Assembly: GCA_963691815.1 (NCBI GenBank)
Contig: OY829657.1
Span: forward strand, 21,012,796-21,076,795
DNA: 64,000 nt
Reading direction: 5' to 3'
Origin: Echiichthys vipera
Lineage: Eukaryota > Chordata > Actinopteri > Perciformes > Trachinidae
Shown: one piece after another, positions 31,347 to 41,266 of the stretch
How positions within the stretch are numbered: the first letter of the stretch is position 1
How the letters are laid out: every line of letters begins with the position of its first letter
Translations under genes and position numbers: made by a program
Notes under the pieces: generated by a model
Databases searched by the model: none
Seen by the model: the letters and a program-made list of their open reading frames with translations, nothing else
What the model was told of the DNA's origin: nothing

Positions 31347-31397
31347 ACTCTGCTGCAGAGGCTTACTTTGGTGGAGGAACAAAGTTAACTGTTTTAG
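31347..31397 (+). CDS. TRBJ: TRBJ segment J9
   Basis: Reads SAAEAYFGGGTKLTVL. RSS: GTTTTGAGC 31319-31327, 12-bp spacer, heptamer CACTGTG 31340-31346. Confidence 0.93.
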
Positions 31398-31557
31398 GTA
31401 AGACATCAAATCAATTTAAGAAAATGCACAGCATGGTAAAAGGTAAGTTTGCATTGCAACATGTAAAACAAAACAAGAAAGTTACATTTATTACAAAACT
31501 AAATATACAGAAGCAAATTGAAATGGGCTGTTTTGAGCACTGATCAGCTGCACTGTG

Positions 31558-31611
31558 ACTCTGGTGGTAGAGAGGCTTACTTTGGTGGAGGAACAAAGTT
31601 AACTGTTATAG
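31558..31611 (+). CDS. TRBJ: TRBJ segment J10
   Basis: Reads SGGREAYFGGGTKLTVI. RSS: GTTTTGAGC 31530-31538, 12-bp spacer, heptamer CACTGTG 31551-31557. Confidence 0.93.
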
Positions 31612-31925
31612 GTAAGAGCATTTAACGTTTTTTTAAGTGTTTTTCAGGTATGATTTTGTTTTCTGAAGTGTTTCTTACACTGTAAACACACTCAAATGAC
31701 ACGTAAACTATGATTATAGCTGCTAAACAATCTTAAATAGACACATAAGCATATGGATGTTTAGGAGAGTGAAAGATGCTGATGAAAAATAATGAAAGAT
31801 GCAACTCTTTTTCAAACTAATGTAGATTAAAGTCTTCCCCTGTCAGGGAGTGACAAAGTTTGAGTAAAGTCAGAGTCAGAGAGAGGCAGCAGGAAGAGTT
31901 TTTGTTACAGTCCAAAGTCTCTGTG

Positions 31926-31975
31926 CTCACTCACCGAGGCTTACTTTGGAGCTGGGACTAAACTCACTGTTCTAG
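31926..31975 (+). CDS. TRBJ: TRBJ segment J11
   Basis: Reads SLTEAYFGAGTKLTVL. RSS: nonamer GTTTTTGTT 31898-31906, 12-bp spacer, heptamer CTCTGTG 31919-31925 (one change). Confidence 0.92.
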
Positions 31976-32258
31976 GTAAGAAAACCTGCAACACATCATC
32001 TCAGAGCAGGATTCTCTGCTCATTTGTGTGTTGAGATCAGATAAGGTCAATGATAAGAATATATTTAAGAGACCTTTCATTTCATGATAGTGAAGAAAAT
32101 GAACTGATTTGAAAGTGTGAAAGAAGTTAGTTTGTGGCAGTAAAAACCAGTGTTGTCTTTGTTCTCCAGTAAAAGTAGTGCAGCTCTAAAAACATTTGGC
32201 TCTACGCCCAGATTCTTACTCTCACAGAGACTTCTTCTCAGCTCTGTGAAACACTGTG

Positions 32259-32310
32259 AGTTCACAGGCACAAGCTTACTTTGGAGCTGGGACTAAACTC
32301 ACCGTTTTAG
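32259..32310 (+). CDS. TRBJ: TRBJ segment J12
   Basis: Reads SSQAQAYFGAGTKLTVL with donor GTAAGA. Heptamer CACTGTG 32252-32258 is good. The nonamer position 32231-32239 (CTTCTTCTC) is poor. The coding core is nearly the same as J11. Confidence 0.88.
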
Positions 32311-32617
32311 GTAAGACATTAAAAAATATTCAGAATATATCAACACAAAGTATCAACAGATATCTTAGAACGTGCTATCAAATTAGGACTGCTACCAGTT
32401 GTGTTGTTTATAATCGTATTCTCTTTAATCAACCTTAAATCAGCAGTTTAAAATGGTCAAGAAGAGATTTAATAGGAAAGGCGTTTCTTCAAATGTTTTG
32501 TGTGCACAGTTAACTGTTTATGTATTTAAAAAAAAAGAAGAAGAAGAGCACAAAGACAGTCTGCAGCGTTCAGTGCTGAAAGGTTCAACAGTTTTTCTGT
32601 AGCCTCGTATCAGTGTG

Positions 32618-32669
32618 AACAACTACGAGCCTGCTTACTTTGGCAGTGGCACCAGACTGACAGTGTTGG
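32618..32669 (+). CDS. TRBJ: TRBJ segment J13
   Basis: Reads NNYEPAYFGSGTRLTVL. RSS: nonamer AGTTTTTCT 32590-32598, 12-bp spacer, heptamer CAGTGTG 32611-32617. Confidence 0.92.
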
Positions 32670-33082
32670 GTAAGAAAAGGACTGAAATCAGGGCCATAAA
32701 TGTTTGTTTCTGAGCTTCATTGAACCTAAGTAAGCTAAATTATTACTGAGTAAATATGTTAATGTTGTAATTAAATGATGGCTGTGTTGGTTTGTTGCCA
32801 AAGTAAATGTGAAAATGTCACATTTATACTGACACCCGACTTAATCAACTACTGTTATAGTGAATTCATCATCTGTGGTATTTGAAAAATGTTTCTTTAC
32901 TCACATTAGATAAAAAGAGGGGGCAAAAAGCATCTTAAAGTCAACATAACTGAGAGATAAATGTTATTGTGATTGTACTGTAGATGGACTGGTTGGTAAC
33001 ATGAAAAACTCAGTTAAAGTTAAATAAACAAGCTAGGCTTAGTCAGCCAATGCAGTCAGTTATTACATGAGTCAGTTTTGTG
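32670..33082. other. J13 to J14 interval
   Basis: AT-rich, with no further FGxG motif. The J14 RSS is at its end. Confidence 0.6.
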
Positions 33083-33135
33083 CTCCGACACTTCTCCTGC
33101 TGAGTTTGGAGAGGGAACCAGGCTGACAGTTCTTG
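33083..33135 (+). CDS. TRBJ: TRBJ segment J14, divergent
   Basis: Reads SDTSPAEFGEGTRLTVL with donor GTGAGA. FGEGTRLTVL resembles mammalian TRBJ2-1. The heptamer would be TTTTGTG 33076-33082, keeping only the TGTG half, with nonamer-like GTCAGTTAT 33055-33063 at 12 bp. The coding frame is good, but the RSS is weak. Confidence 0.8.
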
Positions 33136-33320
33136 GTGAGAAAACTTTATAGAAAAAAAACATTCAATCTGAAGAAAATAATAATTATTTGCTTTGATAC
33201 GAGTAGAAAAACTTGTGACAAGCATGATGTTTTTGTTCTTTCATGAAACAGTTTCACTGTGGATCTTCAGTTTTTTAACAGTGCAGCTTTAATTTAGTGA
33301 TTTATCCTTTGTCCTCACAG

Positions 33321-34186
33321 AACCAGGTATTAATATCACCCCACCAACAGTCAAAGTGTTTCGACCTTCAGCAAAGGAGTGTCGAAACCAGAAAGACGAT
33401 GCAAAGAAGAAGACCATTGTTTGTGTGGCCAGTGGATTCTACCCAGACCATGTCAGTGTTTTCTGGAAGATCGACGGGGAGAATGTCACCGATGGTGTGG
33501 CGACAGACAACGCTGCCCTGCTGGAAGACGAGTATTACAGAATCAGCAGCAGGCTGAGGGTCCCTGTCGCAGACTGGAACACACCTGACAAAGTATTCAC
33601 CTGCTTTGTCAGCTTCTTTGATGGATCACAAACCACCTTACATGAACAGTCAGTTTTGGGTGTTAAAGGTATGTTCTTTTGGAAAATGATCTAATGAGAA
33701 TCTTTTTATTACGGGGAAAATCATCTGTCCTCGTCTAATATTTCTTATTTTTCTATCAGCTAAAGGAGAAGGAACCATGACAAGAGGTAAATCTATTCTG
33801 TGGTTCTGTACACCTCGATGCATCCATTTAAAGACCGTGTAGTGTCCTGTTTGGTCTCCACAAAGTGCACTGGATGCTTCCTCTTCATGAAACTGTTTGA
33901 ACTTTCTGCAGAGAAATATCTGATGATGACACAGACGGCCAAATTCTCCTACAGTGTGTTCATCATCAAGAGCAGCATCTACGGAGCCTGTGTGGCGTTT
34001 GTGGTGTGGAGGCTTCAGGTTTGTCCGACATGATCTCCTTTTATCTAACACTTTTTTTTCCCGATGAGTGCACTCGACATAAAACCTGACTCAGTACATT
34101 TTAATATAACAAGTATTAAAAAAGAGCTCATGACTTTGTGTCCTTTCTGTGTGCTGCAGAGATCATCTGGAAAGCAGAACAACTGA
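33321..34186 (+). CDS. TRBC: TCR beta constant region, four exons
   Basis: The C gene anchors the TCR beta chain in the T-cell membrane, where it pairs with TCR alpha and CD3. Exons: 33321-33668, 33760-33786, 33912-34018, 34160-34186 (stop), all with GT/AG ends; 169 codons including the J/C split codon. Exon 1 is the Ig C1 domain: NITPPTVKVFRPSAKEC, first Cys in TIVCVASGFYPDHV, Trp in VFWKIDG, second Cys in VFTCFVSFF, glycosylation sites NIT and NVT. Exon 2 is a 9-residue hinge without Cys. Exon 3 holds the transmembrane helix with its Lys (YSVFIIKSSIYGACVAF). Exon 4 is a short tail, RSSGKQNN. The J donor phase matches the exon 1 acceptor. Confidence 0.96.
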
Positions 34187-34723
34187 GAGCTGAGCTGAAC
34201 CACCTTCATCTTGGTTTCTGTAAATACAATTTGTAGCCCCACCGCAGCTTTTTTTGTTGAAGCATATGTGCATTCATATTCATGCAACATATTCTTATTA
34301 CAGCATGAAAGCTATAACTGGCCATTTTCTTTTGTTGTTGTGAACTTTTTGTTGTGTCATTTCCTTTTAAATGTTTTCCCTGAGTGTCTGCTAAAAGACT
34401 GAATTGACTTTGATAATCTCTCCTAAAAATGATGATCAAGTGTATATCTTTCAGGCTAAATGCAAATAAGCAAGGATTAAGTGGCTATATTAAATATGCA
34501 GTTAGGATACCATCTCCTCTCAGGGCGCTCACTTCTCATCTGACACTGAACATCACTTTTCCACAGATAGTGAGAGGTATTTTTAGCTGCGCGCCTATCT
34601 GCCTCTTTTCTGAGAATTCACTGAGTTCTCACCTACGTGATGTTGAAACATCTCAGCTCAGGGAAACTTGCTGTCATTTGAGACCCATGATCAAACTGAT
34701 TTTATATTCTCTAAATGAATAAA
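34187..34723 (+). other. TRBC 3' UTR with polyA signal
   Basis: Non-coding DNA after the TGA. AATAAA at 34718-34723 is the first good polyadenylation signal, about 535 bases after the stop. Confidence 0.65.
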
Positions 34724-34783
34724 GCTCCTTTAGTTCAAACGGTGTCAGTAGGAAAGTAAATGTAAGAGTGAGAGTCGACCACA

Positions 34784-35105
34784 CAACAACAGGAAGTCAA
34801 CGTTCTCCTGTGTGTGCAGAAGAAGGTCAGAGCAGTTGATGTTTGCGTTGAAACTCTGCAGAGGAGAGGATGTGGTCACAGAGCAGCCTGCACATCCTTC
34901 TCTGTGCTGAGAAATGACGAAGGTGCGACCTTCCTCTTCACCACAACCTGCGGCTCACAGAGTGCACCTGCATCTCTGCACCAACACGCCCACGCTGCAC
35001 TGCACGTCTCTGAGCAAACAGCTGGGAGAGAAACGTCCATTTCTGTGTCAACTGAAGCTACAGAATGAGCAGAAATGTGTGTTATACCTCACACATCAGC
35101 TGTTT
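34784..35105. promoter_or_regulatory. candidate TCR beta enhancer
   Basis: Just past the polyA signal lie an ETS site (CAGGAAGT 34790-34797), a fused ETS/RUNX motif AGGATGTGGTCA (34867-34878), a CRE-like TGACG (about 34916), a second reverse ETS-RUNX pair (TTCCTCTTCACCACA, 34931-34945), and E-boxes CACCTG (about 34966) and CAGCTG (about 35020 and 35098). The mammalian beta enhancer lies 3' of C and depends on AGGATGTGG-type ETS/RUNX composites. Function here is inferred from motifs and position. Confidence 0.4.
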
Positions 35106-36254
35106 ACTGTCATCTGATGCACAAATGTGAATTTGAATGTTTTTATGTTGCACTAGATAAAGAGATGTAAAATCAATGACAACTATCACCAGTAATTAAA
35201 AAAGAAAATAAATGAAAAACCTGCGTTTCATTTTAATCTCCGTTATAAATCATCTTCCTGTGAATTACTTGTATACAGTAAGAAATTATACAACAATATT
35301 TGAAGCATATCATAGCCATTTAACAAACATTGCTGTTCATCATTAGATTGTTTTATGAGTAGAGACTCCAGAGGGGCGTAAATGGACGAAGAACACGTTC
35401 TCCTTTCGCCATTTGTTTCTTTGAAAAACATGTTTGTGCTTAATCAATTATTTGCTTAATTGCTCCCCGTGCTGCGCATGGGTGTGTAAATGTGGTGTGA
35501 ATGGTTAGATCAGATTAGATGGTATGTAGATGTCCACTGCCATCACTGTGAATGTCTGTGTGAATGGGTGAATGTGACAAACACTGTGAAGCGCCTTGAG
35601 TAGTCAGATGACTAGAAAGGCGCTATATAAGTACAAGTCCATTTACCATTTACCATAAACAGGAAACAACGTCTGAGACCGCAACAGAAACATCTGTGAG
35701 CTAGAAAATATGTGCATCTCCTCCTCCAGACCCTAAACTGTACAGGTTCTCTAGTTAGGGAAAATATTTCACTCTCTCTCTCTCTGCATTATTTAACATC
35801 AGCAAATGTCAAGACTATCGCTTTATTGGTTCATAATTAAAAATTATAGTAAATGCAGAATGAAAATGATTGGTTCCTTTTCAGTAAATCACATTTCAAG
35901 ATGTAAACTAAGTGAGCAATCTGAGACTCAGTAAATGGATGCTTGATGATTTATTAGACTTAAACTAGACTGCTGAGCTCTTTTTTGCAAATATATAATA
36001 CAACAAAACAGGAGTAGATTAGATTAAATTACATAAACAGACCAAGCATACTTATGAAACAGGGAAATTATAAATAAGGGTTTAATCTAAATCTGCTTCA
36101 AATAAACCTCTCAGGAGGCTGCACACAGATGTATAATAGCTTGTTCTCTGACCTAAAACAAAGAAAAAGTGTTCAAGACAGTCTTTACTAATGTCGAAGA
36201 GTGCTTGAAGAACTTCCACAATATCATCTCTCTCACTTGGTGTTTTTTTTTTAC
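35106..36254. other. tail of copy A up to the duplication junction
   Basis: AT-rich non-coding DNA with a SINE fragment (35461-35653) and a short CT run (35772-35785). A 60-codon minus-strand frame (36082-36264) abuts the junction and has no recognised domain. Confidence 0.5.
35461..35653 (+). mobile_element. SINE 3' portion
   Basis: TGCTGCGCATGGGTGTGTAA, then CACTGCCATCACTGTGAATG, then GAAGCGCCTTGAGTAGTC and GGCGCTATATAAGTACAAGT, ending CATTTACC. This is the 3' body and tail of the tRNA-SINE family present on the minus strand at 11918-12098. Confidence 0.65.
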
Positions 36255-36257
36255 ATG

Positions 36258-36734
36258 AGTCCATAAAGAGAAACTTATATTTGTGTTAAACTGCAGGTTA
36301 GTACCCAACAGGGCCGACAGCTATTTCAGTTTAAATAAGCATTAACACTAAGTACTAAACTACAGGCTACAGTTAAAAGGTGGAGTCAATGATTGTGAAG
36401 AAATATTGTTGATATTTGTACACAACACCCAGAATTTCTCTTTCTAAAATAGGTCAAATATGTAGATCAATTAAACAGCCTGTACAGAGTTCTCTGGTTA
36501 AGACTTCTTAACCAGAGTTAAGGGGCCAAATGTTTATTTTTACAAAAAACATTCAACCACCCAGAAACAACAAATAATGGAGGGTTATTTGCAATAAGTA
36601 TTTATAAATGAGAATAAACAACAGGAATTGTGTCAAACTGATCGTTAAAAAACAACTGAAAAAGAAACAAACACTATTAAAAAAAGGCATCAATCAGTCA
36701 ACATCCTTTATTTAACTGGGTTAAAGAATTCATG
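36258..36734. other. intergenic at the start of copy B
   Basis: Matches 293-689 with a roughly 65-base addition near 36355-36425. No gene is seen. Confidence 0.55.
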
Positions 36735-37335
36735 GAGATTTAAAGCTTCTTTTCCAAGAGTGAGATGGCCAAGACGGCAGCACAGAAGCAGAAAGGTTAC
36801 ACCAAACACACAAGGCGTCAAATCTACATCTCACACACTACAGGAGAACAAGACTCAGGATTACATGATTACACGGTGCAATGACAAGATCCAAGTGAGC
36901 TTATTTCTCTGTCTTTTATAATTGACTGGAGTTCCCCAGAGCTCAGAGATGAGTCAATATCAAGTCCTTCTGCACATCGTTCCAGGTAAATGTTGCAGAA
37001 AATTTCAAAGCCTTTTTGCCCAGTTCAGTTTTGACTCTCGGGCCCTGCATCTGTATGATGTCCTGAGAACGCGGCCATATCAGCTGAGGTTTCTACACAT
37101 GTACACACAAATATGTGCGCAGAAGTCCAAGAATAGATTTATAAATAAGAGTCAGCTAGTGGGAGAGTCTAAGGACCTATCGTGCATTTTATTACTAAGT
37201 AATAAAATGCACAGCACAGTGGTATACAGTATCCAATTTCTTTAGAAACTGATCAGGAGCGTTCACAGAAAGCAGGCCTCCATAGTCCAACAAGGGTGAA
37301 AAAGCTGTGGTGATCAAATGTTTTCTAACTTGCAA
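36735..37335 (-). mobile_element. LINE 3' fragment, copy B
   Basis: Counterpart of 690-1340, with the same reverse-transcriptase tail motifs on the minus strand. Part of the segment equivalent to 1139-1200 is replaced by a short different sequence near 37180. Confidence 0.65.
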
Positions 37336-37446
37336 TGAAAAACATGATTTATCTCTAAAAAAATATATTTATATATATGCAGTGACGAGTGGCGGTTAAG
37401 AGTTTGTTGTGTTGGGAGTACAGGAAGGTGTAGCGTAGTGTTCAAT

Positions 37447-37760
37447 TGATTCAATTAAATTTTATTTGCAATGCCAAATCATAACAAAAGTTATCTCAGG
37501 ACACTTTACAGAGTAGGTAAAGACCACACTCTATGACTTATTTATGATTTGCAAAGACCCAACAATTCCTCTGTAGAGTACGGTGGCAACGAAAACCTTC
37601 CCTATAAAAGACAGGAACGTGGGACAGACCCAGCTCTGTGGAGGACGGCCATCCGTCTGCACCGGTTGGAGAGGAAGAAAAGGAGAGAGAAAGAGAGAAA
37701 CACGGACAGATGGACAGAGAGAGACAAGGACAGACACAAAGACAGAGACAGACACACTTC
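37447..37760. repeat. dispersed teleost repeat and purine tract, copy B
   Basis: Counterpart of 1449-1760, with the same TCATAACAAAAG, GACACTTTACAGAG and GACAGA-rich blocks. Confidence 0.6.
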
Positions 37761-38765
37761 CAGAGATGCAAGCAACCAAAGAGTAACAGTAACTATAATA
37801 ATATCTATAGTAATGTGAATATGACTTGTGATGTTATGGCACTTAGCACAGCTAAGTGTCTCTAAAAGAACATCCAGACTGAATAGTTGAGTGATTTCAA
37901 CAATGTGGATGAGTCAAGTCCCCTCTCGTGAGATTTCAGAGCGAGACTTTTCCATGAGACTTGGTTAGAGACAATAAAAAACAGACAGGATCAAGCGTTT
38001 TAAAAGGAACGTCAACTATTTCTAACCTCGGCTGTAGAGCGGTAGCATGTTGACATGTGTGTACACATTCATGTCATGCATGTAAAGATGATTGTGGGTT
38101 TATCATATGACTAACACTCACCTTGGACTGTTTCTTCCCCAGCTGCTGCTGCTGAGTGGAGGCTGTACATGTGTAGACGACAGGGTCTGCAGACCATCAG
38201 GGAGCCATCTGCTGGATGAACCTGCAACACAAAGCAAACAGTCAGAGCTGTAATACATACAAGGTGCAATCCAGGGGGCCTTATTTAAAGTATATTGAAT
38301 AACAATCAGACACAAGAGCAGAATAAGAGTTTGAAGCCACTCACTAAGGCATTATCTATAACTGCATCAAGTCTGCAGTTGTAAATATAAAGAAGATCAT
38401 CTTTGGGTCATTTCCAGAGGGTGAGATATCAAAATGTATATTTGAGGGTTTTTTCATGATGAATGAAAGAGCTAACTCAAAAGATAAATCTAGCAACTCA
38501 GTGTAAGTTTCACAATCATGTGAAATAAGTTCCCTCTGCCATCGTTTGTGTAGATTTCTGTTCAATGAAAAAACAACTTTTCATGGTCAAAACAGTTTCA
38601 CACCAGTAGGAGGAGACATACTTCACCAAATAAGACAAAGATTTCACTATGAACACAGTGCTCATCGAGTTAGCTGTGATGTAAGTGACACCTGCCCTGT
38701 TCTTTTTAATGTAACAGTGTAGTCTTGTGTGCTGGTGCTGAGCTGACAGGACTGTCGTCTTCGTC
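37761..38765. other. intergenic upstream of B-V0
   Basis: Matches 1761-2800. Apart from the exon-like block at 38122-38221, nothing is recognised. Confidence 0.5.
38122..38221 (-). other. exon-like block with both splice sites, copy B
   Basis: On the minus strand a TTTGCTTTGTGTTGCAG acceptor precedes 100 bases that end AAG before GTGAGT. Frames read RWLPDGLQTLSSTHVQPP or SLMVCRPCRLHMYSLHS. The difference from copy A is exactly three bases (an extra GCT), which keeps the frame. The product is not recognised. Confidence 0.28.
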
Positions 38766-39090
38766 ATGATGTTAATGGTCTTAATATGTTTGCTTCTTTC
38801 GTGTGCCTTGGATTAAGGCTGAGAAACTGTAAATGAACCAAAGTAAGACGCTGCAGAGCTCATGACAAGAATCTAAAAAGGGTTTTTTTCCTTCACAGGT
38901 GCTTCTAACATGAAAAGTGTTCTACAAACACCTCCTTTCATCATTAAGAGAACTGGTGAATCTGTTGCCAGTGAGATCAACTGTTCACACCACATAACAA
39001 GTTATGATCAAATTCTTTGGCACAAACAGGACGAACAAAGAGCTCTGCCAGTCAGCACATCGCTGCAGATTCCCCTCAACACAAAAACTT
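38766..39090 (+). pseudogene. TRBV pseudogene B-V0 (group II)
   Basis: Leader start 38766 (MMLMVLICLLLS), with the same lost donor (ATTAAG) as copy A. The V exon from 38899 reads SVLQTPPFIIKRTGESVAS, INCSHH with first Cys, and ILWHKQDEQRA. It then jumps to a remnant of the 3' end, so framework 2-3 is deleted more extensively than in A-V0. The nonamer ACAAAAACT follows a spacer that is too short. Confidence 0.83.
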
Positions 39091-40007
39091 TACTTTCTGC
39101 AGAGACAACATGTTGACTCCTGAACACCTGCAGCTTTGAAGTTTTCATTCCCTGATATGACACGATTGTGACCCCCTGTGAGGACACAACTACTGACGAT
39201 ATGCATTCTTTGTGACATTGTGTTAAATTTAATGACAATTATTGTTTACAATTATCTATTACTGTTTAATTTCAGGTTCAGGAATGACAGAATCTGAAAG
39301 AATAGGGGGATGATAAAAGTCACAGGCCTCCATTTTAGGTTAAAAAAACCATTGTCAAAATAATACTTTTCATTATTTTGCTGCTGTTTTTAGTTATGTC
39401 CAGGTTACAGACTCTATACAGAGGTGGACAGCTTGACAGCTCCCCAAAAGTGAAGCCAAAGCATAGGTCATAAGCCCCCCTCCAAAAAAGATGGTTTCTG
39501 TCATCATAGGTAGTTTTTATCACGCTGATGTTTGTTCAGGTGAACGTTTGTTTTTAATGAATTATTTAGTGCTATAAAAACAGGGTGAAACGTCATGAAT
39601 TACATTTACAAATCACAAATGGTTACAAATTACAACATGGCGGCGCCTGTACCCGGGGTATTTAGGCTTCACTTTTGTACAGTGGGAGGAAGTGGAGCTG
39701 GGTTGTCAATCTTAACTACAGCCAGCTCACTAGATCTTCCATCTGTGGTTGTTGTAAAATTTCTCTAACTTGTAACATAACTAAATTTGGCACAAGATCG
39801 CTCCTCCTCAGCTTCTCAGTGTTACTGATATAACCTCATGTACTGTGATGTACTGCAGGGGCACCCCCAGTATCACTTATACTACCATCTATACTTTATA
39901 AGTCACTGAAGACTTAACTGAAAGGACGACATCACACAACGCAGTGACACTCCCACCTGCAGCTCTTCAAATCGACTCCACCAGAGGCCCATTTCCTTTT
40001 GCAGAAC
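39091..40007. other. intergenic B-V0 to B-V1
   Basis: Matches 3216-4162 with small deletions. The V1 promoter decamer core reads CGACATCA here (about 39929). No gene is seen. Confidence 0.5.
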
Positions 40008-40527
40008 ATGGATATTATGGTTCAACGAGGCCTCCTCAGATTGTCAGTCTTTGTGCTGTGGACTGCAGGTAAGTTCAATAAAAACCACTGTGCACTGATT
40101 TTTTAATATACTTCGAGATAAATTACATTTTTTATGTAATTTTGAAGTGATTATGTCGGAGGTTACAATAAGGATCCAACAACTAAAGTTCACTAAGGTG
40201 TCCTTTACTGTTAAACACACAGGTCTAACTGATGGAAGTGATGTCACCCAGATTGACATCCTGTGGAAAATCAAGGGTGAAACTGCAACAATGAACTGCA
40301 GCCACACGAAGGGTGCTCAGTACTTCCAGATGTACTGGTACCGACAGCTGCCAGGAGAAACAATGAAACTAATCGTGTTCACAACAACAGTCAGCAAAGA
40401 TCATGATTTTGGAGATTTCAGCAAAGATAAATTCTCAGCCACCAAGCCTGACGCAGAGAGTGGGACATTCACAGTGAAGAATCTGGAGCCAGAAGATAAA
40501 GGCTTGTATTTCTGTGCTGTGAGTGAA
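40008..40527 (+). CDS. TRBV: TRBV gene B-V1 (group I), apparently functional
   Basis: Leader exon 40008-40068 and V exon 40223-40527. Markers are as in A-V1 (MNCSHTK, MYWYRQLPGE, PEDKGLYFCAVSE). CDR2 reads TTTVSKDHD against TQGEKDHD in A-V1, one codon longer, while flanking framework is nearly unchanged. RSS: CACAGTG 40528-40534, 23-bp spacer, ACAAAAACC 40558-40566. Confidence 0.93.
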
Positions 40528-40765
40528 CACAGTGATGCAGACACACTCAATAACTGAACAAAAACCCCAGTGCACTGTCATTAGCACATCTATGAGTGAG
40601 TGTATTATTCTGCTGCACTGTAGGGGGACCTCAAGTCTAATCACAGACCATCACATTATACAGAGACACTCCCACCTGTAAGTCTCATCTCCCTGTTGTA
40701 AAGACACGCCTCCCGTCACACAGACTGACAGTGACTCTGGTCTTTATTCTGCTCAGAACACAATA

Positions 40766-41227
40766 ATGATCACAGCTGGTCTCATCCAACTCTCTGCAGC
40801 TCTGCTCTGGATTGTAGGTACTGAACATTACAGCTTTACGTTCATACTCATGATTTAGTGCTGATCATTCTGACTGTTATTAATCCTGTAACATGAAAAG
40901 TGATTTTATTTTAACCCTTCAGGTCTAATTGATGGGAGTGATGTCACCCAGACCTCTTTCCTGTGGAGGGACGAGGGTCAGTCCGCCACAATGAACTGCA
41001 GTCACACTAAGGACAGTACATATCTACAGATGTACTGGTACAGGCAGCTACCAGGGGAGGGAATGAGGCAAATAGTTTTCACGACTTCATACAGCGCTCA
41101 TGAATATGAAAGTGGCTTCAGTAAGGAGAAATTTCCTGCAGAGAAGAGTGATGCTCAGACTGGATCTTTGACAGTGGAGAAGCTGCTGCCTGAAGACAGT
41201 GGAGTGTATTTCTGTTCTGTGAGTGAA
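40766..41227 (+). CDS. TRBV: TRBV gene B-V2 (group I), apparently functional
   Basis: Leader exon 40766-40817 and V exon 40923-41227. Nearly identical to A-V2 (first Cys in MNCSHTKDS, LPGEGMRQIVF, YFCSVSE), with small CDR1-proximal changes (TYLQ for TYRQ). RSS: CACAGTG 41228-41234, 23-bp spacer, ACAAATACC 41258-41266. Confidence 0.93.
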
Positions 41228-41266
41228 CACAGTGATACAGGTGACTGAGACGGCTGCACAAATACC

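Larger units (their letters stand above)
293..36257 (+). repeat. copy A of the duplicated TRB cluster (about 36 kb)
   Basis: Copy A starts near the block TGAGTCCATAAAGAG (294) and ends where the same block reappears at 36255. Genes and spacers recur in the same order and orientation in copy B: V1 4163 and 40008, V6 10855 and 46662, V9 15322 and 51364, V13 18747 and 55208, V17 24592 and 60591. It contains V0-V18, D, J1-J14 and C. The exact breakpoint is approximate because it lies in repeat-rich DNA. Confidence 0.85.

Noticed and set aside
34814..35068. 84-codon plus-strand frame after the C gene
   Set aside because: No recognised domain; the region is better explained as regulatory DNA, and the frame has no splice or promoter support.
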